Source: Elmis aenea
Lineage: Eukaryota > Arthropoda > Insecta > Coleoptera > Elmidae
Assembly: GCA_947652605.1 (NCBI GenBank)
Contig: OX393577.1
Coordinates: 23,997,466-24,061,465, forward strand
Length of the DNA: 64,000 bases
Direction: 5' to 3'
Shown one piece after another: positions 47,569 to 59,260 of the stretch (position 1 is its first letter; the number at the start of each line of letters is the position of its first letter). The notes under the pieces were generated by a model that worked only from the letters and a program-made list of their open reading frames with translations, searched no databases and was not told the origin of the DNA. The position numbers and the translations under genes were made by a program.

Positions 47569-49841
47569 GTTAGTTTAAACCCCACTTAATTACTGTGTAA
47601 TATTTATACCAAGATATGTGTTCTGAGCTTGCAATTATACGTACTTATTAAAATTATTAATTGTTGAACTCCATATGGTGCCGTAGAGAGAGCTCATATA
47701 AATTAACTACATGTCTCCTCTTGATAAAAAGTAAAGTTGATCTAAAAATTTTAAAATTTTAAAAATGTGTGTCCAGTAGCTGATAGGTACACCATTATTG
47801 AGGAATTTACGCGTGCATTTTACAAAATGTTTGTTTCGAAATATTTGTAAGGTGTAGATGATATTCAGGTTTTGAATGTATTTATTTTTAAAATAAATGA
47901 GATGGGAATGTAACAACAACACGAACAAGTGTAGTAGAGCAGCAAAACAACCAATTACTGCCAAATACGAACGGCAGCGTCGCTTGAAGTTTAAAGTTTA
48001 ACTCAAAAGAGTATTTTTATTAAAAATAATGGTTTCAATCGTAACTATTGTTTATTTTGCACAAATATAGACTCGTCCGGATATTTTCTGGTAAAATACT
48101 AGTCTTAATAGTTCAAATGGTACAAAGAATCGATGACCCAAGGTCTGGAAGACCTCTCTAAAGGCAAGAACAGAAGGACGATAGGGAAAGTTGAGAACTA
48201 AGTGTTAACTGATCAACAGCAGTAATTTATTTTAAGGGTTGTTTCAAAGTTGTTAAAAATGTTAAGGATGTTCGTTACTAGTTTTAATAGGTTGTTTTAA
48301 GGTATCATGTTTCTACGTAACATTTTGATTTATAATTTAACTTTATCGTGTTTTTAATATAATAATCTTACTTTAAATTAAGTTACTATAATTTATTAAA
48401 AATATGTATTGAAATAGTTATGGTTTTAAAGTTTTGATATATTTATAATATTAGAATATTACTCTTATGAAGTCTTCAACGTTGTTATGTTTTTAGTGAA
48501 CGTGCCTTAAAAGTAAAATATTTATTCCCCAAAATTACAAAGTTCCTGAATAATTTACAGTGGTGGGTTGCAATGTTTAATGGTAATTAAAAGTAATTAT
48601 TTCTCTTAAATCAACAAAATGAATTATTATTCAGTGCAGCCCATTATACTACATGCGCTACTACTACCTGCATCCAATTATAATAACACAACATAATGTA
48701 AAGTAAACAAATCTAGACGCTAATTAAATGGTAAGTGTTTTAAATAAATTCTAAATTATTTTATGTCGAAACTGTTTTCTCCTGTATAATTATTTAACAC
48801 CAAATATAATTAGCTTTTAATTAATATTTCTTCATAATTATTGCAAGCAAAATAGCCTTCCGGCAAGATATTAATATGATATTACAATTAATGTTTAAAT
48901 TTTAACACATTAATAAAATAAGCAGGATGTATTTCCAGTTTAAACAAACTCAACTCAACGATGTACGTAATACTTGTTCACAAATATATATCTAGCAAAT
49001 CGTTACCCCAATCAATCATGATGCCAATCATTAATAATTTTCAAGGTTTGACTAATACTGAAATATGTGAATATTTGTGAAATAGTACATATTACTAAAT
49101 CAACAATTTTATTCACTCTAATTGGACCATATCTACAGTAAAATTGGATTTTTAAAATTAGTTGTGTTTTAATTACAACATTGAATGTACCTTCATATGT
49201 ACTCATTTTTAATTATGGATGGATATTAATAACTATTTGCTATTTACATTTTATTGCAACTGGTCATATGTACCATAGCAGGAATTTTATTTTTTGTATA
49301 CATAAATAAACTTAAATTGTTTTTATAATCAGATTTTTAAAGCTTTACGTAATTGAAAACGGTACTTTGTAAATTAATTAATTTCTGTAGCAACTCTTAA
49401 AGAAAACTCAACATAAATATTCAAATAATTTCCACAAGGATCACGTATTAAGCTAAAAGCTGTCATGTAAATTAGGCTTCCAGTAAAAGATTGTATTTTA
49501 GAACAGCAATTTAGATCAAAAAACTTAAGAAAATAATCCCAGTATCTCTGTGTTGTATAATTTTCTTTACTGCGAGCAACATTTACAAAGATGACAACAG
49601 GCATTAAAAATGTGTCATTATATCCCTAGGTTGTTGTTTATATCAGTCTGTTTATGTCATGTCTACATACTGTTAATTACTTAGGCCAGAATTGTACCCA
49701 TGGGGTATACTAAAGTGTGACGAATGTTACTGTTCCCTGTATTCATTATTCAACAGCAGAAATATCTTTTCCTTACAATAAAGGTTAATACTTGCTTCCT
49801 TGTAAAGCAAATCTGTCTTAAAAAAGTCTGACTGTCACACA

Positions 49842-50114
49842 CAGTGACGTAGGCAGGATGCTTCCATGGGGGGGGGGGGGTTAACAAACGCAAAAACAGC
49901 TGAGGACCTATTTTTTTAGGTCACCACTCTCTTTTTAAGTTTCTTGCGGCAGGATGTTTGATGGTTTCATCATGGGATGGGGGGTTAATAAACGGCAAAA
50001 AGAGCCAAAGACCTTTATTGTAGCACAAAATTTACAGTTCTCCGGATCTATAACGACTTATTGCGAACCTATGGGGGGTTCTAACCCCCTGACCCCCTCC
50101 TGCCTACGCCACTG
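49842..50114. mobile_element. hAT-type miniature element, 273 bp, perfect 8-bp target duplication
   Basis: GTCACACA occurs at 49834-49841 and 50115-50122. Ends CAGTGACGTAGGCAGGATG and CTCCTGCCTACGCCACTG. The inside has a G13 run near 49868 and C-rich strings (AACCCCCTGACCCCCTCC) near the right end. Lies in intron A-B. Confidence 0.92.
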
Positions 50115-50255
50115 GTCACACAAACTATAAGGGGTAGGCGATTTCAAAATTCATGTGTCAGATATTGATGTTGGCACTATATCGTTTTTTTTAATTACAA
50201 ATGATCTTATTTGAATTCAATTTTTTTTCTGTAATATCAATAATAATCTCAAGGG

Positions 50256-50436
50256 TAGGGGTGCGCGATATCAAAAGTTCGATATCGAATATCGGTATCG
50301 AAATTATATCGATATTCTTCGATATATTTTTGTTGTCGATACCAAGAACTATCGAGAAAATATTAAAAACTATCGAATAATATCGATTATCGGATATCGA
50401 TTTATCAGATGTATCGCTATTTATCGGCCACCCCTA
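50256..50436. mobile_element. hAT-type miniature element, 181 bp, perfect 8-bp target duplication
   Basis: CTCAAGGG occurs at 50248-50255 and 50437-50444. Ends TAGGGGTGCGCGATAT and ATCGGCCACCCCTA. The inside is filled with ATATCGA/TCGATAT repeats. Same family as 42380-42540. Confidence 0.92.
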
Positions 50437-50444
50437 CTCAAGGG

Positions 50445-51185
50445 ACACTGACAAATAAATGTACATCAATTGATAGCTAAATAAAAAAATTCCTAAGTTA
50501 ATGAAGATTTGTACCCTTTTTACAGTGATGGGATACTATTTTGCCAATTTTTGCATAACAACTTTAAAACGTTATACGTTTTAAAGCCTGGCACATGTGT
50601 GCGATTTATTTTGTATTTAAATGCGCATTAAACAGCTAAAATAAAATAAAATCTTTGTATTATAGCTATTACAAAATTTTAAGATATATAAGTACAGAAA
50701 CTTAAGCGATTATTTATGAAGACTCAACCATCACCCCTGTATTTAACTGAAGTTAAAGTTCAAAATAATATGCTTAGCAACATAAAAGAAGATGCTCCAT
50801 GCAATAAAGCGAACTTTTAGGTAACTCTAAACTCCATTCTTGATTAAAATTAAGATCGTTTAAGTGTTTAAGTTTTGTCATTTTTAGCCTTAAATTTAAA
50901 ATAAGTTTTATAATCTTATAAAACTTGGACAAAAAGTTTTTGTAATTTAATAACTAAGCATTATAAGTCTAATAATATTACATTTTTAGTACTTCCCGGA
51001 TTTTACTGTTATAATTTTAATTATTTAAACAGCAGCAATGAAATTGAATATGCTTTTACTCAATAAAATTATTAATTGGATATGATAAAAAAATACACAT
51101 GAATATTTAGTATATATTCAATTTTTTTCTGTCTTGGTATACATTGTTTTCTTGTATGTAGAAGATGTTTGGGGTTGAGTTCCCT
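50445..51185. other. Intronic stretch without recognised feature
   Basis: AT-rich; nothing I can support. Confidence 0.5.
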
Positions 51186-51189
51186 ATGC

Positions 51190-52842
51190 ATGCGAAACTT
51201 GGATTCTCAATAAAGGCCTACAGACAAAACTGGAAATAACAAAAAGGTGGATACTTATAGCGGTATGCACAGTCGATCGCCGGAGGAGCCTCCGGCGGTG
51301 CGCCGACAATTTGCGTTGCACAGTCGTTCGCCGGCGGCTCCTCCGGCGAAGCGCCGAGCGTTGCATAGTCGTTCTCCAGCGAGTCTTCACCTAAGTGGCA
51401 CATGCGCAATACTTGAAAACTCGGCGCTTCGCCGGCGTGAGTATCTAGCATCTCCAGGGTACTGAATATTGTTGCAAAATGCAAATTTATATTTATTTTT
51501 TACATCAGTTTTTATCCTCGATGATGGAATAGTTTTGTATCATATGATTATCATATTTTTACCTCGGCACTGTACGATTTATTTGATATAATATATTATT
51601 TAAGTATTAAGTGTTACAAAGTCGACTAAACTTCAATTGTACTGTACATGAAGTATTCACTTTAATTGTTTGTCCAGGTGTTTCTCTGTGCTCATGTTTG
51701 ATAAATGTACATATTACATATCTTATGTTCTTATTTTTCTGCTGGGTTAATAGCAAGTGTACAAAATACTGTGTAAAATTATGGATGTCTATATTTTTTT
51801 AACAAATATTACTTTAATTGCGATCATATTGTATCGAAAGTCAGTGAATTATAGAATTACGAGGAAATACATAACTTGGTGCGTTAATGTATTCAAATAT
51901 TATAAAATCTCAATTATTTCTTACGTAAGTTTCTTATTATTATTAAAATTGTTCATAAACATTTAGATGAATTATAAAACAATTAAATTCAATATTTATT
52001 TTGGTTTTAAGGTATTTTTTATAATTAGCTATTATTATGCACATCATTGTATGTACACAACGGTAATAAACTACAATTGACAAAGAACTTGCTATGAATG
52101 TTTTACTGGAAATTATAAGGACATCTAAACAACTCTTATTAATAAAGAAAATTAAGATTTTGGTTATTGACACATTTCTAGGGACCAACAAAGATCTTAT
52201 CCCTTTGTTAAGTAGTTAGAGAGGTAATTAATATGGGAAACCTTATTACTTACTATTTCCTTTAACAGCGCTGTTATCAAATATTGCGTTTGAAATGAAT
52301 TTTGCTTTAAAGTTATAAAAACTGCGGTCATTTACCGCATGCTAGATGCTCACGTTATCAAATTCGCTAATAGCTATTCTGCGCATGCTAGAGTGATATG
52401 TTTTCATGTACGCTAGTCCAACGCTTCGCCGAGGATTTCCCAGCCAGCGAGTCGCTGAAATTTGTCTATGCAAGCAAACTGTCTGGCGGGCGGGCGTTCA
52501 GCGAAGCGCTCGCTGGAGAATTCTTCGGCGCGTCATTCGGCGAGCGACTGTGCATACCGCTGTTAAAAGAACATATGAAAGCATAGGAGAAGGATACTGG
52601 TGGAGAAGAAGAACAAATCAGGAAGTTATGATTAAAAATATAACAAACTATTGCAAGAATGCAAAAAACACGATGGCTACAGATTACGAGATAAAAGAAC
52701 AACAAAGACTTTACTAGAAAGTTAAGAAGGCTAGAAGAAAAGAAGAGTTCGACCGCTGAACAGATGGATGGGGGCAGTAACAGAAGATGTTATGCAACTC
52801 CAGGTCCGAAAATGGAAGACATTTTCCAATTTATGTGATTAA
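51190..52842 (+). pseudogene. Non-LTR retrotransposon 3' fragment, split by an insertion
   Basis: Left part (51190-51258): YACETWILNKGLQTKLEITK, then RWILI, matching the YG.ETW.L.K.L...L block that follows the reverse transcriptase domain in insect LINEs. Right part (52560-52842), with frame changes: RTYESIGEGYWWRRRTNQE (compare RKI.GP..E.G.WRRRTN.EL), then RWMGAVTEDVMQLQVRKW before TAA at 52840-52842, matching the RPK.RW.D.V.EDL...G...W end block. The sequence between is a separate element (51257-52558). Dead: interrupted and frameshifted. Confidence 0.78.
51257..52558. mobile_element. GC-rich-ended inverted-repeat element inserted in a LINE fragment
   Basis: Left end AGCGGTATGCACAGTCGATC; reading inward from the right end, AGCGGTATGCACAGTCGCTC. 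Behind the left end, TGCACAGTCG-type units recur at about 51266, 51315 and 51362, each followed by CGCCGG-rich sequence. The right side has CGCTTCGCCG and GAAGCGCTCG variants. The interior (51480-52380) is AT-rich and non-coding. The long frames in the GC-rich ends (Arg-rich on the minus strand) are by-products of the repeats. No clear target duplication. Superfamily unknown. Confidence 0.72.
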
Positions 52843-53030
52843 CTTTTTAGCAATGCTAATGTACACATAAAATAAATGTGATAGTAAAAAAAGTACCTAG
52901 TGTGTAAAGATGCGTCCATCTTTTTGCCAAATATAATAGGAGTATTAATTATCAAATTATTACGGCGATAAACCCCATGTTATATCGTTCTACTTTCTTA
53001 AGTAAGCGTCTAACTTTGTGTTTGTTTCAG

Positions 53031-53372
53031 GATTTACCGGAGCGTATCCTTCCGGTTGTAACAATGTCCTTGGTAACCTTCGCATTACTGGGTATATTTT
53101 TGGCTTCACAATTTCCCGTGATAATGGAATCGGAAGCTTGGTCTTTAGCTGCTTCCTTACTGGTTACAGCTATAATCGCAACAACCACTTTGGTCCTCAG
53201 TGGAAGACATGCACCCTTACCGTTATTCGCGTTGCTGCTGGCGCTACATACAATGTTTCCAGTTTCGAAGATTGTCGCGTTAGTTCTAGCTGTGATTGTT
53301 ACCGTCGCTCATATAGCCACATCCGTGGCTTATAGATTAAATGCTGATAATAACCATTCCTTCTTTGTCCAG
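53031..53372 (+). CDS. Ac76E: Membrane adenylyl cyclase, internal exon B (transmembrane cluster M1)
   Basis: The acceptor TTTGTTTCAG and donor CAG|GTAAGC enclose exactly 114 codons, phase 0 at both ends, so exon A (ending HAQ) joins directly to DLPERILP. The peptide is very hydrophobic, with helices at about residues 52-73, 82-102, 108-122 and 125-145 of the joined fragment. Short polar loops lie between them, for example SGRHAP. A hydrophilic stretch before the donor (NADNNHS) would be extracellular or a loop. With the helices in exons A and C this gives the six-helix M1 cluster of animal adenylyl cyclases. Base composition is much richer in GC than the flanking intron, and the frame is open throughout. 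A second long frame over the same interval (about 53018-53335) is a shadow. The neighbouring introns are filled with transposons. Confidence 0.8.
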
Positions 53373-54276
53373 GTAAGCTCATTAATACGTAAAAGTGTAC
53401 TATGATTATCCTGACATAATTCTGGAGAGATTTTTTAAGTTTAGTACAAGAAGAATAATTTTTGAAGTTTCATTAACAAACGTAACTAAAAGTGAATTTC
53501 TTATTAAATATTTTTAACTAATCATTTATTTTCACTCGCGTCTTTCAATTATTTTCACTACAGTTTTCTTTTACTTAGTGTCTATTCCTTAGAAAGGTAT
53601 GGCAGGACATATGAACTTTCTTTCAAAACGTATGCTGGTAACTCATCTCGATACGTTTGTCTGTATAATTTTGAAACACTGTATGTTTAAAAATAAGCGA
53701 TTGACATTTGTATTTTAATACATTATCTGTATAACGAAAATATCAGCTAATGGTCATCAGTTAATGAATTTGAACCGGTATTGTATATCACAATTAAAAA
53801 CGGTATTAAAACATGTCATCTCTGTATCTCTCCAAAGGTTTATCACTGAGAGCTTTGTCCTGTTACTGTCAAACCTTTTAGTTCCGACTGTTATATAAAC
53901 GTACTTAATAAAAAAATTATGTAACATACATTTTATGAGCTTTAACGACACAAAATTTTTAAAAAGAGATTATATACTAGGTATTGCAATTTTACCTATT
54001 TTTGCCATTACCGGTAAACGGTAAAAAATATTCTGTAACGTCAAAACCGGTAATAACCGGTAACTCTCAACACATGAATATTATTTATTTTAACATCATT
54101 AAATAACATATTGAACTGATGAACAATTGGAAGTAATAAGAAATAAGAATACATTTTATTAAGTGTTTTTAAACGTACCTACTCTTCCTTCAAGAAAACA
54201 TTATAATAAATAAAAATAATCTTTTTATTTTCATTGTTTTTCTTTTTTATAAATGAATGATTGGTATGTTTATATA

Positions 54277-55496
54277 CAGGGTGAGTCATTAGTGGCGGAT
54301 CGGTCGATTGTGGCTACACGGTTTGAGATAGAAAGTTGAATCAAACGGTATTCCATACAGTTTTTTCTTCCGAACACGATAAAAATACTTTTAAATATAC
54401 AGGTTGAGTCACCTCTCTGGAACCAATAGCAACTTTTATATTTCAAATACAACACCCCATTTTTTATTTAATATTCTTGACCGCCTTCATTTTAGCTTTA
54501 CATCGATATAAAATAGTACAGGTTTTTATGCGGCCCTGTCACAAAAAAAAAAAATAATTTTCAAAATTTTTCAAGGTTTTAAGTTTTTATTTAAAAAATT
54601 CTCCTGAAGTCATTTTTCGAAGCACAGAGTTGTAATTTGGTAAGGACATGCAGAAAACATTGCTCTCTTAGCTCGATACGAAAAAGTTTTAATCACGCAT
54701 ACGGTGTTCATAAATAGGTGGCAACTTTTCTGATTTTCAAAAGCTCGTAATTCAATTTTTTCAAATACAAACCCCTGCATTTTCTTATGTCATCGAATTC
54801 GTCTTAAGAGAGCTTCATTTTTTGTTAAATATGCCCTATACCCAAAACTCATACTTTTCGAGATATTCGACTTTTTTTTCTAATCGTTATTAAAGCAAAT
54901 AGGATGCCGTGGAAATCGAAAAAGCTGACTATTCACCTCACTAACGTCAAAAACTTGTCATTTATTTCTTGAATTATAGCATTTCCACAATTAATTTCAC
55001 TTTACAAGAGCAAATTGATATGGTTTATTCACCGTTTCGTGTATTTAATTACTAATAGTAGGTAGATACTTAGTATGGGTTATTCAAACTTTTTCGTATC
55101 GAGCTAATAGAGCAATGTTGTCTGCATGTCCTTACCAAATTACAACTCTGTGCTTCGAAAAATGATTTCAGGAGAATTTTTTAAATAAAGACTTAAAACC
55201 TTGAAAAATTTTGAAAATTATTTTTTTTTAATGACAAGGCCGCATAAAAACCTGTACTATGTTATATCGATGTAAAGCTAAAATGAAGGCGGTCAAGAAT
55301 ATTAAATAAAAAATGGTGTGTTGTATTTGAAATATAAAAGTTGCTATTGGTTCCAGAGAGGTGACTCACCCTGTATATTTAAAAATATTTTTATCGTGTT
55401 CGGAAGAAAAAACTGTATGAAATACCGTTTGAATCAACTTTCTATCTCAATCCTTTTAGCCACAATCGACCGATCCGCCACTAATGACTCACCCTG
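54277..55496. mobile_element. Palindromic element (GAGTCATTAGTGGCGG family), interrupted at its centre
   Basis: Ends CAGGGTGAGTCATTAGTGGC and GCCACTAATGACTCACCCTG, TA/TATA outside. Arms of about 122 bp (54277-54400, 55376-55496) are complementary (GGCGGATCGGTCGATTGTGG, TTCCGAACACGATAAAAATA). They meet at TTTAAATATA, where another palindromic element sits. Confidence 0.87.
54402..55375. mobile_element. Palindromic element (GAGTCACCTCTCTGG family), nested
   Basis: Ends ACAGGTTGAGTCACCTCTCT and AGAGAGGTGACTCACCCTGT. Arms of about 300 bp pair through ACCGCCTTCATTTTAGCTTT and GAATTCTCCTGAAGTCATTT-like blocks; the centre lies near 54750-55060. No coding capacity. The two frames at 54270-54455 and 55318-55587 are mirror images of the arms. 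Confidence 0.85.
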
Positions 55497-55581
55497 TATA
55501 ATTAACCAAATAAATTTAGAACGGGAACAGGACAAACAAAATAAGATTTGTTTAAAGTTTCAGTGTAATAGTATCTATACA

Positions 55582-55990
55582 GGGTGAAAATAATGTACAT
55601 GTGTTGTATGGGTAACTTTGTTATTATAAGAGTTACATAGTCGGTTAAATTAGCAAAGTTGGGCAGAATTTCTAAACGAATTTTGACATTTGACCTACAC
55701 ACTCATTTTCTAAAATCAATTGAAAAACCTAAAAACACGATTTTTTCAGTGGTAAATTATTTATATATTAAAACCAAAATGTGAAATGATTCGTGTAGAT
55801 ATTTTTACGTAGAATTATAAAAAAATATCTAAAAGTCATAGCACACTCGATTTTTGAAATATAAGCCAAACTTGCATTTTTTAATTAGCAACCATACAAC
55901 ACCACACATTTACAGACATACCACTGCGCAGTCGCATTAGTTCACAATTCAGAAGATAAGAGGCTACTTCCATCTCTTTTACGTGTTAAG
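55582..55990 (+). mobile_element. Orphan CAGGG-type element end
   Basis: TATACAGGGTGAAAATAATG is followed by GTATGGGTAACTTTGTTATT, ATAAGAGTTACATAGTCGGT and TAAATTAGCAAAGTTG. This is a diverged form of the subterminal core found in the palindromic families. No right end was found. Confidence 0.55.
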
Positions 55991-56109
55991 TTTGGACGGT
56001 ATTACTGATAACAAGAAAAAAATTACCGGTAATAAAAAAAACGGTAAAAATTTAGCCTAATAACCGGTTTTACCGCTAACGGTAAGACGCATTGCATATA
56101 GATACTATT

Positions 56110-58150
56110 TATAATTGTATCAAAAGACCTAAAACAGTTTAAAGAGGAGATTTCTTTTGGAGAATCCGGATTATTACAAATGTTTTTATGAAATTACTGA
56201 GAAAACTACAAAAAAACTAAAAAGTGGTACAATTTTAAATACCTACAAATAAATTTTTAACTATAAATAACGGTGTAATAATCGTAAATTTTGTCGAAAA
56301 GTTATGAGTGCCTGAATTCATTAGCAAACCTTATTGTTGTGTTAAAGTAAATAACTTATTAGTCAAAAAGTTGACTTTAGCAATCTACCTAGCTGTCTAT
56401 AATAAAATTAAATGCTGAAGTGGCAAAACTTTGGCTTTTCTGTGAGATATCGGCTGTAACCATTTAATTTAGTTAGTTAATTGTTCACCGATACTACAAA
56501 TAAAGTCGCCAATCACTATTCATTTTGTTTTATTGGAATTTAATGTTGCGAGAATATATTTCTTTACTAAAAAGACTTTGGCAATTTATTATCGATATCG
56601 ACATAATCAAAAATTCAAAATTGAATTCATTCAGCGAAAACAACTTCTTATATCTCTGTATATTTTATTATGTTTCCATTTACATAACGGATATTTCAAG
56701 AATTTCGCTTATATAAAAACGGCTTTATCAAATTATCGAAAATATGTTTTACGAAATTTGCATTTAATTTAAAATTGATCACAAAGTTTATTGTTGCTTT
56801 TACGAATTGCTTCTCTACGTTGGGATAAATATGAGGAAATTAAATCTGCGCAGCTTTATTTAAAATTGCAAGAGAAAATAGAACTCAATAGTATTTTATT
56901 ATTTATATTATAAAATGTTTTTCAACAAAACATAGGGCTTTGAAGAATATTAATATTATCTTTTCTCGTTAGATCTTCATAGTGCAGTTTTGTGAAATCA
57001 AAACTATCTGTAATCACCCGTATTACAAGAATAACATACAAGTGTATGAATTTTATTTTCCAAAAATGAACAAAATTTGTTTAAACAGAATAAAATGTGA
57101 ATTTTTAATTAGCCAGAAATTAATTTCTTTTAACTTACTCTTAGAATTTTTAATAGGTTTAGTTGCTAAATTAGAAAGAAAAATGTTTGTGGGTTTAAAA
57201 TGTCTTCAAAATTTATAGTACTGTGAAGTTATTACAGGAATTTAAATTACTTTATATAATAAAATCTCTTTATACCATACCACATGTGAACCCAAATATT
57301 TTTGTACATATGGATACAAATTTGGAATATTTTATCTGCGACGAAAATTTGTTAAGCTTATAATTTGATGCATTTCCGCGATGCTCAACTTTCACATTCG
57401 TTTTCAGTCTAACCTGAAGTGACAGGAAAATCATTTTCTTAAAATTATTATCGTATGTATAAGAAACGTTTACTACTTGAAAAGTACATCATTTATTGTT
57501 AATAAAATATTTTTATGCGGTTCTTACATCCAAGATGGTTTTAGTAATGCAGTTGTATTAAAGTGACAGTGTTTTAATTTTTAGGTAGCACTTTATCAAC
57601 CTAAATAAACTTTACACACTCAACATTCTTATGAAACGATATGTAATTCAAACAAAATTAATTGTAAACAATGAAAACGTATATTTTGACTATTAAAATC
57701 AATTATATCTTTATCAAACATAATAACTTCCGCTCACACCAATCCAAAAGTTATTTTTATAGAAACTTTCTCTGAAAAATGTTGCCTAAAATGTAAAATG
57801 TTTAAAAAAATTTTGTACTGTTTATTGTATCATTCCTGTCTTTAACTTTTAATAGTTTTCATATTATTCACGTCCGTAGAAGTACTCAAGTACTGATGAC
57901 ATAATGAAAACTATAAATTGATTAACGAAAACAATTTATAATTCATTTTAGTATTTACTTTTCGAAGCTTGCCATTATGAACAGTAGTTAATAAAAATAG
58001 TTGTAACATTGTAAGATTCCTCTTTCTGTGGCAGAATAATTGATAAATTAAAATAATTTGTTTGTGGTCGTTAAAAGTTATTAATTAATTGACACTCACA
58101 GCTATTTCGTTAATCGACTTATTTCGTTCGTTTCAATTTGTATGGCAATC
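56110..58150. other. Intronic stretch without recognised gene
   Basis: AT-rich sequence. Overlapping + frames at 56525-56772 and 56982-57218 have no domain and low coding character. Confidence 0.5.
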
Positions 58151-58155
58151 AATAT

Positions 58156-58769
58156 TGTGACGGACCGTACTGTTCATAGGCCGCACTTTTGTGGAAGAGT
58201 AGTGATTACTCTTATATTTATTGTTGTTAATTATGGCTCGTGATCGACTTTGTAACGTGGTTGGACCCTCAAACGTTGTTTTACGTAGTACACAGGTCTA
58301 GAGCAATTAGTACACAGTAAGAACAAATAAAACACAACAATTTTAACAACAAACTGCTTTATTTTTCGACTGGCTGTACATTTCTCGGGGGTTGGAACTT
58401 AACTATCTGTGCGACCGCCTGAAGGTTTTAGGTTCCCTGTTGCTGTCCCTTTTTTACTGTCGTTGCATCTTTGTCATTCTTTCCTATAAACACATATTTG
58501 TGCGAGTAGTTTGTTCTACTTATAATGTAAAAATTCATCAACCAATCGTTTGTTGACTGACGAAAGCCAAATGCTGGCGTGTAGGACCCAAGTTATGACC
58601 GCAATATTTTAACGTTAATGTGTTTTTACTAAAATAGAAATCCTCATAACTTGGCCCTTTTGAAGTGTTACGTGTTTTAGTAACTGATGCATCAGCATTT
58701 GTTGCAATGTTATTCATTTAAAAGTAAATGAAATAAAATAAAATAATTGATCTCAGGCGGGCTGTTACA
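58156..58769 (-). repeat. LTR (3' LTR in the element's own orientation)
   Basis: Begins TGTGACGGACCGTACTG on the + strand and ends CGGGCTGTTACA. An AATAAA-type signal lies inside on the element strand (the + strand shows GCTTTATTTTTCG near 58356). It has one extra A near 58722 relative to the partner; I noticed no other difference. Confidence 0.93.
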
Positions 58770-58780
58770 TTCCCCCCCTG
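58770..58780 (-). promoter_or_regulatory. Polypurine tract of the LTR element
   Basis: CAGGGGGGGAA on the minus strand, immediately before the TGTAACAG start of the LTR, where plus-strand DNA synthesis would be primed. Confidence 0.75.
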
Positions 58781-58818
58781 GGTTCGGTGGTTTGCTATTT
58801 AGCAATACCGCCGAATCC
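58781..58818 (-). repeat. Stem-loop next to the polypurine tract
   Basis: GGTTCGGTGGTTTGCTA and TAGCAATACCGCCGAATCC pair with a two-base loop, with two single-base bulges and G-T pairs at the other differences. Confidence 0.75.
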
Positions 58819-58889
58819 ATTGCGGGTGTGCTTTCACTCTTACTGATTTTTTTTTGTTTGGATCGTATCAAAAATAAAGTTTTTTTTTA

Positions 58890-59260
58890 ATATATATTTG
58901 TCATCAGAAATAAGTCTGACTGCTACTCTTTTTTTTTTCGCAATGCATCTGACTGTTTTTTATTTTAAGATATATTTATCAGTGGGTATTCACACTGTAT
59001 CCCTCGCTGTGTGTTTTTTTTTTAACATATCAGAATGCATCCGATTCTTTTTTTTTTGTAGCATATCTGAAATAAATCTGATATTTGTTGGTGGTTAAAA
59101 GTCGCATCAGGAGTACATCTGGCTGCTATTTTTTTTTTTCGTTATGCATCTGATTTTTTTTTTTTTTTTAAGTTATCACAGTGGGTATTCACACTGGATT
59201 ATCCCTCGTGTTGTACAGAATGCACACGATATATTTTTTTTTGCAATTCAGAAGTAACTC
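58890..59260 (-). repeat. Imperfect tandem duplication inside the LTR element
   Basis: Two units of about 200 bp: TCTGACTGCTACTC, T-run, GCAATGCATCTGA, CAGTGGGTATTCACACTG, ATCCCTCG..GTG (from about 58915), and the same order from about 59119. Both have long T runs (A runs on the element strand). Confidence 0.75.

Larger units (their letters stand above)
47569..53030 (+). other. Adenylyl cyclase intron (A-B), 5.5 kb
   Basis: GT-AG intron between exons A and B. From 47571 to 49833 I see only AT-rich sequence with no gene I can support; short frames at 47707-47964 and 49374-49604 on the minus strand have no recognisable domain. Two hAT miniature elements follow (49842-50114 and 50256-50436). 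After another featureless stretch (50445-51185) comes a LINE fragment split by a GC-rich-ended element (51190-52842). Confidence 0.75.
53990..56100. mobile_element. Probable hAT-like relic split by later insertions
   Basis: The left piece (53994-54065) has CATTACCGGTAAACGGTAAA and AAAACCGGTAATAACCGG. The right piece (55995-56095) has ATTACCGGTAAT, AATAACCGGTTTTACCGC and AACGGTAAG, the inverted counterpart. The two would form one terminal-repeat element with 54277-55496 and the orphan element from 55582 inserted between. Ends and target duplication not resolved. Confidence 0.42.

Noticed and set aside
49374..49604. 76-codon minus-strand frame in intron A-B
   Set aside because: Contains ordinary-looking protein sequence but no motif. 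It could be a relic; support is too weak to annotate.
51184..51484. Arg-rich and Ala/Pro-rich overlapping open frames on both strands
   Set aside because: They coincide with the GC-rich subterminal repeats of the element 51257-52558 and translate the same repeat in several frames. No domain and no start context.
52398..52717. Two overlapping + strand frames that look codon-rich
   Set aside because: They cross the boundary between the GC-rich element end and the LINE fragment. Only the LINE part (after 52560) has a recognisable protein pattern.
53018..53335. Second long + frame (105 codons) inside adenylyl cyclase exon B
   Set aside because: Shifted shadow of the real frame. The phase-0 splice sites and transmembrane pattern support the other frame.
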